26,122 nucleotides of DNA from Cryomorphaceae bacterium (GCA_013205365.1 JABMNC010000077.1:1-26122), one strand, 5' to 3'; positions 16,458-24,257 are shown, numbered from the stretch's first letter. The notes: a model not told the origin generated them from the letters alone. Numbers and translations: made by a program.

Positions 16458-17767
16458 AGCCATTTTTACTAGTTGCTCAGCGAGAAATCACCACTCGAAT
16501 CCGCAAAAAAAGCTTTTTGATTATGACCCTTCTGGGGCCAATACTCTTTGGAGCACTAATCACGGCGCCTGCCCTCCTGTCGAACTCGAGCGAGCCCGAG
16601 GACCTCAATCTTATTGTGGTGGACCACAGCTATATCTTGCCCGGAACCCCCAAGGCCGAAGGCGCAAACCTCGCCTACCTCAATCCTGCAGAGGTCAGCG
16701 AAGATCAGGGGCTGAAGTTGCTGCGCGACCAAGAGGACGTAGACGGCCTCCTCTACATACCAGAATCCACAAATGCCGATGCAGAATTCAGCATTCAAAA
16801 CGCCAAGCTTTACACCAAAGAAACGGCGCCGCTTGGGCTAGCCAGCGAGCTTGAGGGTCTGCTTGAGCGCTTTGCCTACGAGGGCAAGCTTCGCCATTTT
16901 GGGGTAGATCCAGCCATCGTGACCCAGGCCAAGTCTACAGCCTCCATCAAGTCCTTGGAATTGAGTGATCAAGGGAGCCAGGCATCAGGTACTGAGGTTA
17001 AGACCGCCATTGGTTTTTTTGGCGGAATTCTCGTTTACATGTTCACCTTTTTGTACGCAGCCCAAATTATGCGAGGCGTTATTGAAGAAAAAACTTCGCG
17101 CATCGTTGAAGTGCTAGTGACCTCGGTTAAGCCAGCCCAACTTATGCTGGGCAAAATTCTAGGCATCGCCACGGTAGGACTTCTTCAGTTTGGCATCTGG
17201 ATCGTTCTCACACTGGCCGTGGCTTCGGCAGCGGGAGCAGCCGGTCTTCTTGATACCGACCCCAGCCAGATGGAGGCCCTGTCGTCCGCAAGCATGCCCG
17301 AACCGGGCATGATGCAGTCCGCGCTTGAAGCACTTGAAACAATTAACCTGCCTGGGCTAATTGGAATGTTCTTATTCTACTTCCTGTCGGGATACCTTCT
17401 CTACGGGGCCCTGTTTGCGGCCGTTGGTGCAGCCGTCGACAGCGAAACCGACACGCAGCAATTCATGCTCCCCCTTACCCTACCCCTGGTCCTCACCTTT
17501 ATCATGGCAAGCTCCATGATGGAGAATCCCAATGGAACGCTTGCCGTCGTGTTATCGATGATTCCCCTTTCTGCCCCTATTGCGATGATGATTCGCATCC
17601 CCTTCGGCGTGCCCTGGTACGAACTTTTGGCGAGCATGAGCTTCATGGTTCTCGGGTTTCTGGGCACCGTTTGGATCGCGGGCCGCATTTACCGAGTCGG
17701 AATCTTGAGCTACGGCAAAAAGACAACCTACGCCGACCTCTGGAAGTGGATCCGAATGAAGCACTAA
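16454..17767 (+). CDS. ABC-2 type permease (NatB-like)
   Basis: This 437-residue integral membrane partner of the preceding ATPase has a first membrane segment at about 21-42, then an external domain of about 140 residues. A cluster of hydrophobic segments runs from about residue 186 to 420. The region VIEEKTSRIVEVLVTSVKP is characteristic of ABC-2 family exporters (the coupling-helix segment after the second TM helix). Dimerisation with itself and two copies of the ATPase is the usual arrangement. The gene overlaps its partner by four bases and is followed after nine bases by the Ppx/GppA gene. Confidence 0.9.
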   Translation: MKPFLLVAQREITTRIRKKSFLIMTLLGPILFGALITAPALLSNSSEPEDLNLIVVDHSYILPGTPKAEGANLAYLNPAEVSEDQGLKLLRDQEDVDGLLYIPESTNADAEFSIQNAKLYTKETAPLGLASELEGLLERFAYEGKLRHFGVDPAIVTQAKSTASIKSLELSDQGSQASGTEVKTAIGFFGGILVYMFTFLYAAQIMRGVIEEKTSRIVEVLVTSVKPAQLMLGKILGIATVGLLQFGIWIVLTLAVASAAGAAGLLDTDPSQMEALSSASMPEPGMMQSALEALETINLPGLIGMFLFYFLSGYLLYGALFAAVGAAVDSETDTQQFMLPLTLPLVLTFIMASSMMENPNGTLAVVLSMIPLSAPIAMMIRIPFGVPWYELLASMSFMVLGFLGTVWIAGRIYRVGILSYGKKTTYADLWKWIRMKH

Positions 17768-17776
17768 TTATTGGTC

Positions 17777-18721
17777 ATGGCGCAAACGGCTGTTCTTGAT
17801 TTAGGGACCAACACCTTCAATCTTTTGGTGCGGAGCGCCGACGGCGCCCTAGTTTTTAGCGATAAAATATCAGTGCGTCTAGGTGCAGGCGGACTTCGCG
17901 ACGGAATCATTGCCCCCGACGCTGCGGATCGAGCCCTAGCCGCTGTGGCCCAGCACCTTGCCAGCGCTCGTGCCCATGGGGCAGTACGAAGCTTCGCCTT
18001 TGCCACCTCTGCCATGCGGTCCACGGCCAATGGCGCGGAGCTTGCAGCCAGAATCGAAGCCGAGACCGGACAAGCAATTTGCATCATTGATGGCGACCAA
18101 GAGGCTGCCTTTATTGCAGAGGGCGTGGCACAGGCCTGGCCGGAACTTAGCGATCGGCACCTCATCATGGACGTTGGAGGCGGCAGCACCGAATTCATTA
18201 TCAGGGAGTCGGGACAAACACTTTGGTCGGCAAGTTTTAGCCTCGGAGTAAGCAGAATTTTTGAGCTTTTTTTGCCCGACGATCCACCAAGCCCGCAGCA
18301 ATGGAAGGCGATCGACCAATACCTGGAATCTGAACTGGCTCCATTATGGGCAGTCCTTGACCAGTATCCCTGCGGGATTTTAATCGGTTCAAGCGGATCC
18401 TTTGATACGCTCTACAATGTGATGGCCCGGCTGTCCGGACGAGAAGAACTGGCACTTGCTCAAGCCCGGGCAGAATTCGATCTGGCTTTATGGCCAAAGA
18501 CCTCCAGGGCAATACAGTCCGCCACGACCGAGGCACGACTTTTGATGCCTGGAATGCTCGCCATGCGGGCCGAAACCATGCACCTCAGTGCTAGGCAAAT
18601 CGACTTAGTATTGGTTCGAATCAACGCACACCGCATGCTTCTCAGCGGCTTCGCCCTTAAAGAAGGCGTTTGGAACAGCATCAAAGACCCCGAAACCCCA
18701 TGGCGCGCATACTCCTGGTAG
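17777..18721 (+). CDS. Ppx/GppA family phosphatase (exopolyphosphatase / pppGpp hydrolase)
   Basis: This is a 314-residue protein of the ASKHA fold. The two phosphate-binding loops are visible as DLGTNTFNLL (8-17) and MDVGGGSTEFI. The short form without the C-terminal HD domain is typical for Bacteroidota. Relatives release phosphate from polyphosphate or convert pppGpp to ppGpp, and sequence alone does not separate these. ATG 17777 was chosen because the family starts just before the first loop; a TTG six bases earlier is less likely. Its end overlaps the regulator gene by 22 bases. Confidence 0.88.
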   Translation: MAQTAVLDLGTNTFNLLVRSADGALVFSDKISVRLGAGGLRDGIIAPDAADRALAAVAQHLASARAHGAVRSFAFATSAMRSTANGAELAARIEAETGQAICIIDGDQEAAFIAEGVAQAWPELSDRHLIMDVGGGSTEFIIRESGQTLWSASFSLGVSRIFELFLPDDPPSPQQWKAIDQYLESELAPLWAVLDQYPCGILIGSSGSFDTLYNVMARLSGREELALAQARAEFDLALWPKTSRAIQSATTEARLLMPGMLAMRAETMHLSARQIDLVLVRINAHRMLLSGFALKEGVWNSIKDPETPWRAYSW

Positions 18722-19845
18722 AAGACGAAAAAGCCATTCGCAATGTGCTGCGGAACATCCTGCTCAATGAGGACCCCAAGCATTCCATCGACGAAGCCGA
18801 AGACGGAGAGCAGGCCATTGAAGCCCTAGACGGAGCGAGCTACGACCTTGTGCTGTGCGACATTAAAATGCCCAAGCGCGACGGCCTCGAGGTTTTGGCC
18901 CATGCCATGACCCACTACGGCGACACTCCCTTTGTGATGATTAGCGGGCACGGTGACCTCGACACTGCGGTCGGCTGCATTCGCGGCGGAGCCTACGACT
19001 ACATCGCCAAGCCGCCAGACCTCAACCGACTCATTACCACCATCCGCCAGGCACTGGAACGCAAAAAACTGGTGACCGAAAACCAACGATTGCGCAAAAA
19101 GGTAGACAAGAAGTTTGAGATGGTTGGGGAATCTGATGCGCTAGAATCGGTGCGTGCGATGCTCGAGAAGGTGGCTCCTACCGATGCGCGGGTACTTATT
19201 ATGGGCCCCAATGGCAGCGGTAAAGAAATCGTTGCCAACCAACTTCACCAATTTTCAGCCCGGTCCCGCCAGCCCTTCATTGAGGTTAATTGCGCGGCCA
19301 TACCCTCAGAACTTATTGAATCAGAACTATTTGGTCATACCAAAGGCTCCTTCACTAGCGCGATTAAAGACCGCAAGGGCCAGTTCGAATTGGCCGACGG
19401 AGGAACCCTCTTTCTCGACGAGATTGGCGACATGAGCCTCTCGGCCCAGGCCAAGGTGCTTCGGGCCCTTCAAGAGGGCAGCATTACGCCGGTGGGTAGC
19501 GGCAAGTCGGTGTCGGTTAACGTGCGCGTGCTCGCAGCCACCAATAAAAACCTAAACGTTGAAATCGCGGCCGGACGCTTTCGCGAAGACCTTTACCACC
19601 GCCTTAGCGTAATTGTGATTGAGGTACCGGCATTGAACGAACGTCGCGACGACATTCCCCTTCTTGCCGAGCACTTCTTGGGCCAGATGCATGGGCCAGC
19701 CAAGCAATTGAGTTCCGAAGCGATGAACCATTTAAAGCAATTGGATTGGACTGGTAACGTGCGCCAGCTTCGCAACGTTATTGAACGGCTGTACATCCTG
19801 GGCTCGAACCCCATTACCGGAGCAGAGGCCGAGCGCTACGCCTAG
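18700..19845 (+). CDS. NtrC-type response regulator: receiver + AAA+ domain, no DNA-binding domain
   Basis: This 381-residue protein has a receiver domain (1-118) with phospho-acceptor Asp54 (LCDIKMP), acidic pocket Glu8/Asp9 and Lys104. A linker helix leads to a sigma-54-activator AAA+ domain with Walker A GPNGSGKE (169-176), Walker B LFLDEIGD (237-244) and the arginine-finger region (FREDLYHR). The sigma-54 contact loop, normally GAFTGA, reads GSFTSA (216-221). The protein ends after the AAA+ lid at WTGNVRQLRNVIERL, without the Fis-type helix-turn-helix. This HTH-less form is a recognised group in Bacteroidota. ATG 18700 begins the receiver exactly. No histidine kinase gene is adjacent. It probably shares a transcript with the Ppx gene. 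Confidence 0.9.
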   Translation: MARILLVEDEKAIRNVLRNILLNEDPKHSIDEAEDGEQAIEALDGASYDLVLCDIKMPKRDGLEVLAHAMTHYGDTPFVMISGHGDLDTAVGCIRGGAYDYIAKPPDLNRLITTIRQALERKKLVTENQRLRKKVDKKFEMVGESDALESVRAMLEKVAPTDARVLIMGPNGSGKEIVANQLHQFSARSRQPFIEVNCAAIPSELIESELFGHTKGSFTSAIKDRKGQFELADGGTLFLDEIGDMSLSAQAKVLRALQEGSITPVGSGKSVSVNVRVLAATNKNLNVEIAAGRFREDLYHRLSVIVIEVPALNERRDDIPLLAEHFLGQMHGPAKQLSSEAMNHLKQLDWTGNVRQLRNVIERLYILGSNPITGAEAERYA

Positions 19846-21188
19846 GGCAGTACGTAACGAGCCGAGACCACTCCAAGCCGCCGGTAAAAGCGCCAAGTCA
19901 TTGCCAGCGCAGAAATGCTGAGTCCGATTGCAAGGGCCACCCAAACGCCCACGGCGCCCCAAGCAAAATAGGTCCCAAAAATCCACTCAAGCGGGAGCGC
20001 CACCACATAGTAGGCCACAAAGGTGATGATGGTGGGTATTTTCACATCCTGAATTCCGCGCAAAGCACCCAGGGCGGTGGCTTGCATTCCGTCTGAAATT
20101 TGAAAGAGCGTCGCCACAATTAAAAGCTGGCCTGCCAGTCGGGCCACGTCAATGTCGTCGGTATAGAGAAAGGGGAAAACGCCTCGTCCAAAAAGAAAGA
20201 GCAGGCCGGTGAAGGTCATAAAAAGTACGGTCAAGCCAAAAAGACTGGTCGCTGCCTGGCGGGCTGCGGCGGGGTTGCGCTGCCCCAGAAACTGCCCGAT
20301 GCGAATGGTGGCAGCGGCTCCGAGCCCCGTAGCCGCCATGTAGCTAATGGACGCAAGGCTAATGGCCACCTGGTGCGCAGCCAGAGCGGTAGCGCCGTAG
20401 GTTCCTATGATCCAGGCCGACAAGGCAAAGGCCGAAACCTCAAAAATATACTGCAGGCCCGTAGGCACGCCGAGCTTAAGCAAGGCCCAAATCCGATACA
20501 CCGTTAGGCGTGCGGCCGACCAAATTTCGAGGTCGATGAATCCGCGATGAAAGAGAAAAAAGTACATCGCCGCACCCATGTAAATACGGGCGATAAGGGT
20601 TGCGATGCCGGCTCCGGCCATTCCCCACTCCGGGAACCCGAACCAACCATAAATGAGCAGCGCATTGAGTACGATGTTGAGGCCGTTCCCGATCAGGCTG
20701 ATGCGCATCGGAATCTTGGTTTGGGCCATACCCTCGAGGTACTGCTTGCCTGCCATAAATAGCATGAAGGGCACATAGCTGAGCGAGACGATGAAAAAGT
20801 AGTCGCGGTAGGCGTCGATTACGAGCGGATCCTGCCCAGTTTGCTCGGCGCCCCAGGCCATGGCATAGGCTGCAAGGGTCATGAGCACTGCGGCAGCAAG
20901 GTTTACTACTACGGCATTTTTGAGAAGCTGCTGGCCCTTGGCTCGGCGGCGTTGACCGGCGGCCTGGGCCACCAGGGGAGTAAGCCCGTAGGCCATGCCA
21001 ATGCCGAACACAAGGGGAACCGACAGAATGCTGTTGGCCAGCGAAACGGCCGCGAGCGGAATGGTTCCGAGCCGACCAACCATGACGGAATCTGCCACCG
21101 AAGCTGCGATATGGCCCACCTGACCGGCAACCACAGGAAGCGCCAGTGGCGCGTTCTCGCGCCACTGGAGGCGTTTCCAGAAATTCAT
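19842..21188 (-). CDS. MATE family multidrug/toxin exporter
   Basis: This 448-residue integral membrane protein has about 12 hydrophobic segments arranged as two similar halves, the organisation of the MATE (NorM-like) Na+/H+-coupled exporters. The N-terminal ALPVVAGQVGHIAASVADSVMVGRLG is typical of the first helix and the Ala/Val-Asp-MVG motif. Substrates are not predictable. It begins three bases after the stop of the 78-residue upstream gene, so both are probably co-expressed. Its stop codon shares CTAG with the stop of the convergent regulator gene. Confidence 0.9.
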   Translation of the reverse strand: MNFWKRLQWRENAPLALPVVAGQVGHIAASVADSVMVGRLGTIPLAAVSLANSILSVPLVFGIGMAYGLTPLVAQAAGQRRRAKGQQLLKNAVVVNLAAAVLMTLAAYAMAWGAEQTGQDPLVIDAYRDYFFIVSLSYVPFMLFMAGKQYLEGMAQTKIPMRISLIGNGLNIVLNALLIYGWFGFPEWGMAGAGIATLIARIYMGAAMYFFLFHRGFIDLEIWSAARLTVYRIWALLKLGVPTGLQYIFEVSAFALSAWIIGTYGATALAAHQVAISLASISYMAATGLGAAATIRIGQFLGQRNPAAARQAATSLFGLTVLFMTFTGLLFLFGRGVFPFLYTDDIDVARLAGQLLIVATLFQISDGMQATALGALRGIQDVKIPTIITFVAYYVVALPLEWIFGTYFAWGAVGVWVALAIGLSISALAMTWRFYRRLGVVSARYVLP

Positions 21189-21191
21189 TTT

Positions 21192-21428
21192 CTAGTCTTC
21201 GAGCTCCTCGTAGCGCTCTACTTCGCGCTGGTAAAAGGCCTGAGCCTCTCCGAGCAACTTGGCCATTTCGTCGGTCAAGTCAGCTTCGTCTTCGCCGTCG
21301 ACGTCGTCAAGCCACTCAATCTCGTCGGTATCGAGGTCCATGACAAAGCGGGGGAACTCCGTGTGAATAAGGAATACGCTCTCGGGATGGTCGGTGTTGT
21401 CACCAACTAAAAACTTGGGTATGGCCAT
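21192..21428 (-). CDS. Small acidic conserved hypothetical protein (78 aa)
   Basis: It begins MAIPKFLVGDNTDHPES and is very acidic in its second half, with a helical, Glu-rich C-terminus. I recall similar short proteins in many Flavobacteria, always with the 'nadntd-pe-vyvihteyPRF' type beginning, but know of no assigned function. No signal peptide or membrane helix is visible, so it should be cytoplasmic. ATG 21428 was preferred over the longer open frame (from 21560), which would run into the divergent glycosyltransferase. It directly precedes the MATE gene (gap three bases) and is probably co-transcribed with it. Confidence 0.72.
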   Translation of the reverse strand: MAIPKFLVGDNTDHPESVFLIHTEFPRFVMDLDTDEIEWLDDVDGEDEADLTDEMAKLLGEAQAFYQREVERYEELED

Positions 21429-21454
21429 GGCTGCAGATCGTTTGTTGATACCCT

Positions 21455-21462
21455 CCAAGGTA
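21455..21462 (-). promoter_or_regulatory. Candidate -7 element (TACCTTGG) for the 78-aa/MATE pair
   Basis: On the minus strand TACCTTGG matches TAnnTTTG with one mismatch, 26 bases before the ATG at 21428. No convincing -33 box is present. Confidence 0.22.
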
Positions 21463-21476
21463 CGCCAGCAGCGCAG

Positions 21477-21484
21477 TACATTTA
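21477..21484 (+). promoter_or_regulatory. Candidate -7 element (TACATTTA) for the double glycosyltransferase
   Basis: TACATTTA matches TAnnTTTG at seven of eight positions and ends four bases before the GTG at 21489. No TTTG box is at the right distance; the only one (21441-21444) is too far, at 32 bases. Confidence 0.3.
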
Positions 21485-21488
21485 GCCT

Positions 21489-23654
21489 GTGAAGCTGCTT
21501 TTTTTTGCCCGCAAAAGCCTCTGGTCGCAACCCGGAGGAGACAGCGTTCAGGTCGAACAAACCGCGGCTGCCCTAGTTCGACGCGGACACCAGGTCGTCG
21601 TGGCGACCGAAGTTGGCGAATTCAAGCGCCTGCTAGCCAGCGAACCCTGGGACCTGATTCACTCGATTAACCTCGGCCGATGGGCGGACCAGATACCCTG
21701 CTTATGGGCCCGAAAGCGCTACCCCGGGCTTCGCTGGGTTATGAGCAGCGTGCTGGTGGACTACCGGGGCTATGACGCCCGCCGATCGCCCTTGGCGGGG
21801 TTCATGCATCAGGACTGGCTCGAGGCAGGCAAAGCAATACTGCGGGCAATTCAGGGTCAGGATCGCTGGCCTGGTTGGGCAATGCTTCGCCCCCATCGCC
21901 TTGCCCATGATCTTGCCTGGAACGCCGACGCTTTGGTGGCCACAACCGTGACCGAGGCGACTGAACTCCGCGCACGATGGAACCTTGGGACGAGCGTGCA
22001 CGCCCTGCCTCCGGGGGGCGACCACCTGGAGCTCGTTCCGCGCCCCCAAGGGCACCTTCGAAGGGGTTGGTTGCTACCTGCCCGCATCGAAGGGATCAAA
22101 AACCAAGTTTTTGCTGTGGAATTATGGAGCTCCATGGCCCGGCTCGGATTCACCGAACCGCTAAGGCTCTACGGGGATTCCGCACCCAACCACGGTCGCT
22201 ACCGCAAAGCACTGGAACGAGCCATAAAAAGTGCCCGAGCGTCCGGAGCCGACGTGCTATGGCTTCCGCGCTTGGAACCAAGAGAATTGGCTGCTGCCTA
22301 TGGCGGAGCGCGAGGAATTCTGGTTCCTTCGCTGAGCGAAACCTACGGCCTCACGGTCGCCGAGGCACGCAGGGCCGGCTGCCAGGTGGTGGCAGCACCC
22401 GGAGTACTTGGAGCGCCCGAGTGGGGTGAAGAGGTGCACATTGCACCCCTTGAGCTCGAAGCTTGGGAATCCGCCGTTCGGGCCGCCGATGCGAACGCCG
22501 ACGTCGAAATGGGCTCTGATCGAGCTCCGCTGCTAACCTGGGACCGGGCCGCCGAGCGCCTTGAGGCACTGTATGCCGGGCTTCGCGGCCGGGTTTATGT
22601 CTCCGGCGCGCGCGGAATCCCCAACCGCTACGGCGGCTACGAAGAACTGGTGGACCATCTCGCCCGAGGACTGTCGGCTAAAGGCTGGCGCGTGGACGTT
22701 GCTACTTCGTCGACACACCCTGTGACCGAGTGGTCGCACTCGGGGCTGCGCCGCCGAATCCACCGCGATCCAGAGCCTTGGATGGGTTCCGCCGGCCAAT
22801 TCCTCTACGACCTACTGAGCATTCGCGATGCGGCCCACCAGCACCCCGACGTTCACCTCAGCCTCGGAACCACTTCGTCCGCACCTTGGCTTGCCCTTAA
22901 AACCTTGCGCGGACGCGCTCCGCTCGCCCTGCATCTCGACGGCCTCGAATGGATGCGCGGAAAGTACCGACCCGCCGTGCAGCGCTACCTCAAGTGGGCC
23001 GAGCGCACCGCGGCCCACTCGGCAGACCTACTCATCGCCGACCACCCCGAAATGGCGCGCTATGCGGCCCGCTACCCCAAGCCCTGCACCGAAATCGCCT
23101 ACGGCGTCGACGATCCGAAGCCCGCCTTGGAACTGGACCCTTCGCTCAACCTCAAACCCGGTGAATACGCGCTAGTTATCGCGCGCCTCGTTCCCGAGAA
23201 CCACGTTCGGGTGGCAGCCGAAGCGCTTAGCTCCTTGGCTCCCGTGGTAGTCGTGGGTCCCTTCGACAACCCTGAGGGCCGCGCCCTTCAGCAACTGCCC
23301 AATGTGCGGCTTTTAGGAGGACAATTCGACGCTGCCTTGCTCGACAGCCTGCGCGCCCACTGCGGGCTTTACATCCACGGGCATTCGGCGGGCGGAACCA
23401 ATCCCGGCCTCCTTCAAGCGATGGCTGCCGGCTGCGCAATTGCCGCGCACGACAACGCTTTTAATCGCGGAATTTTGGGCGATTCCGCCCACTATTTTAC
23501 GGCCGAAGGGGCTCGCGAGCAGCTCTCCGCCGCATGGATGCATCGCAGCACCTTGCCCCGCGACCATCGTGCGACTCTTAACCGGGGATACCGTTGGCCC
23601 GCGGTGGTGGAGCAGTACGATGAGATGTTGAAGGGGCTTTGTTGTTCGCACTAA
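21489..23654 (+). CDS. Two glycosyltransferases (GT4-like + DUF1972-type) fused in one protein
   Basis: A single 721-residue chain contains two complete GT-B glycosyltransferases. Residues 1-366 form a GT4-like enzyme with an N-terminal QPGGDSVQVEQTA loop and the EX7E pair Glu284/Glu292 (SETYGLTVAEA). Residues 368-721 start again with a typical first strand and VSGARGIPNRYGGYEELV, the hallmark of DUF1972 (rhamnosyltransferase-like) proteins. They continue with ARLVPENH and HGHSAGGTNPGLLQAM. In the last motif the residue usually Glu is Gln643. The enzymes would add sugars from nucleotide donors to a lipid-linked or surface glycan; sugars unknown. The start is GTG, with an almost perfect -7 element four bases upstream. 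The convergent sugar phosphotransferase gene lies beyond the mazEF pair. Confidence 0.88.
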   Translation: MKLLFFARKSLWSQPGGDSVQVEQTAAALVRRGHQVVVATEVGEFKRLLASEPWDLIHSINLGRWADQIPCLWARKRYPGLRWVMSSVLVDYRGYDARRSPLAGFMHQDWLEAGKAILRAIQGQDRWPGWAMLRPHRLAHDLAWNADALVATTVTEATELRARWNLGTSVHALPPGGDHLELVPRPQGHLRRGWLLPARIEGIKNQVFAVELWSSMARLGFTEPLRLYGDSAPNHGRYRKALERAIKSARASGADVLWLPRLEPRELAAAYGGARGILVPSLSETYGLTVAEARRAGCQVVAAPGVLGAPEWGEEVHIAPLELEAWESAVRAADANADVEMGSDRAPLLTWDRAAERLEALYAGLRGRVYVSGARGIPNRYGGYEELVDHLARGLSAKGWRVDVATSSTHPVTEWSHSGLRRRIHRDPEPWMGSAGQFLYDLLSIRDAAHQHPDVHLSLGTTSSAPWLALKTLRGRAPLALHLDGLEWMRGKYRPAVQRYLKWAERTAAHSADLLIADHPEMARYAARYPKPCTEIAYGVDDPKPALELDPSLNLKPGEYALVIARLVPENHVRVAAEALSSLAPVVVVGPFDNPEGRALQQLPNVRLLGGQFDAALLDSLRAHCGLYIHGHSAGGTNPGLLQAMAAGCAIAAHDNAFNRGILGDSAHYFTAEGAREQLSAAWMHRSTLPRDHRATLNRGYRWPAVVEQYDEMLKGLCCSH

Positions 23655-23668
23655 AATTGGTACATTTG
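23638..23668 (+). promoter_or_regulatory. Promoter of mazEF (TTTG-N19-TACATTTG)
   Basis: TTTG (23638-23641) and TACATTTG (23661-23668), separated by exactly 19 bases, match both Bacteroidota promoter boxes perfectly. This is the best promoter in the window. The -33 box lies inside the last codons of the glycosyltransferase gene. Transcription is predicted to start near 23673, about 14 bases before the mazE ATG. Confidence 0.72.
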
Positions 23669-23686
23669 TTATCACAAAGTAATTAC
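23665..23686. promoter_or_regulatory. Palindromes at the mazEF start: likely autoregulatory operator
   Basis: TTTGT-TATC-ACAAA (23665-23678) is an inverted repeat with five perfect base pairs, overlapping the -7 box. It is followed directly by the perfect palindrome GTAATTAC (23679-23686), ending just before the mazE ATG. MazE-type antitoxins usually bind such sites in their own promoter and repress it, more strongly together with the toxin. Confidence 0.5.
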
Positions 23687-23687
23687 A

Positions 23688-23930
23688 ATGGACCTTCCAC
23701 TTGTCGCCATCGGAAACTCTAAGGGGATTCGCCTACCAAAGGCTGTGCTAGACTTATATCAGATTGGAGAACGTCTTGAGTTGATTCTTGAACGTGACCA
23801 TATGGTGCTCCGACCAGCACGGGTTCCCCGAGAAGGTTGGGATGAGGCTTTTGCCCAGATGCACGCAGATGGCGCAGACCAGCTACTGATTTCTGACAGC
23901 CTCGATAGCGACCTCATTGATCCATGGTAG
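23688..23930 (+). CDS. mazE: Antitoxin, MazE/AbrB family
   Basis: This 80-residue protein has an N-terminal AbrB/MazE swapped-hairpin DNA-binding domain (about 4-47, with IGNSKGIRLPKAVL) and an acidic C-terminal tail (DSLDSDLIDPW) suited to blocking the toxin's RNA-binding site. It is expected to neutralise the downstream MazF and to repress the shared promoter. Base composition is visibly less GC-rich than the neighbouring genes, as is common for laterally acquired toxin-antitoxin modules. The ATG follows the operator-like palindromes, and the stop lies seven bases inside the toxin gene. Confidence 0.88.
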   Translation: MDLPLVAIGNSKGIRLPKAVLDLYQIGERLELILERDHMVLRPARVPREGWDEAFAQMHADGADQLLISDSLDSDLIDPW

Positions 23931-24247
23931 GTCAGCAATACGAGGTTTATTGGGTAAACCTTGACCCCACATTGGGAAGCGAAATTCAAAAAACCCGACC
24001 CTGCGTCGTAGTAAGTCCTGACTCCATGAACCGGCACCTCAGTACGATAATCATCGCCCCGTTAACCCGCACAAGCAAAGCCTATCCGAGCCGAGTACGC
24101 GTCCAGGTTGAAGGGCAAGTAGCTTGGGCGGTACTGGACCAGTTGCGCAGTGTAGACCGCCGAAGACTTGGCCATTCAATGGGAAGTCTCAAAACGAAAG
24201 AAGTTAACCAAATCAAGTCAATCTTGCACGATATGCTCGTGGCTTAA
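23924..24247 (+). CDS. mazF: mRNA interferase toxin, MazF/PemK family
   Basis: This 107-residue endoribonuclease toxin is expected to cleave single-stranded mRNA at short sequence motifs. The PemK/MazF fold is recognisable from YEVYWVNLDPTLGSEIQKTRP at the N-terminus. Arg25 (KTRPCVVVSPD) and Thr48 (APLTRT) fall at the positions of the catalytic Arg and Thr known in Bacillus MazF, and VLDQLRSVDRRRL (70-82) is the second conserved block. The toxin therefore looks intact. It overlaps mazE by seven bases without a Shine-Dalgarno sequence, pointing to translational coupling. The cleavage sequence cannot be read from the protein. It ends 10 bases before the convergent sugar phosphotransferase gene. 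Confidence 0.93.
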   Translation: MVGQQYEVYWVNLDPTLGSEIQKTRPCVVVSPDSMNRHLSTIIIAPLTRTSKAYPSRVRVQVEGQVAWAVLDQLRSVDRRRLGHSMGSLKTKEVNQIKSILHDMLVA

Positions 24248-24257
24248 GAAGTTCAGG

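Noticed and set aside
17771..17776. TTG start two codons before the Ppx/GppA ATG
   Set aside because: The ATG at 17777 lies directly before the conserved first phosphate-binding loop and is the better start codon.
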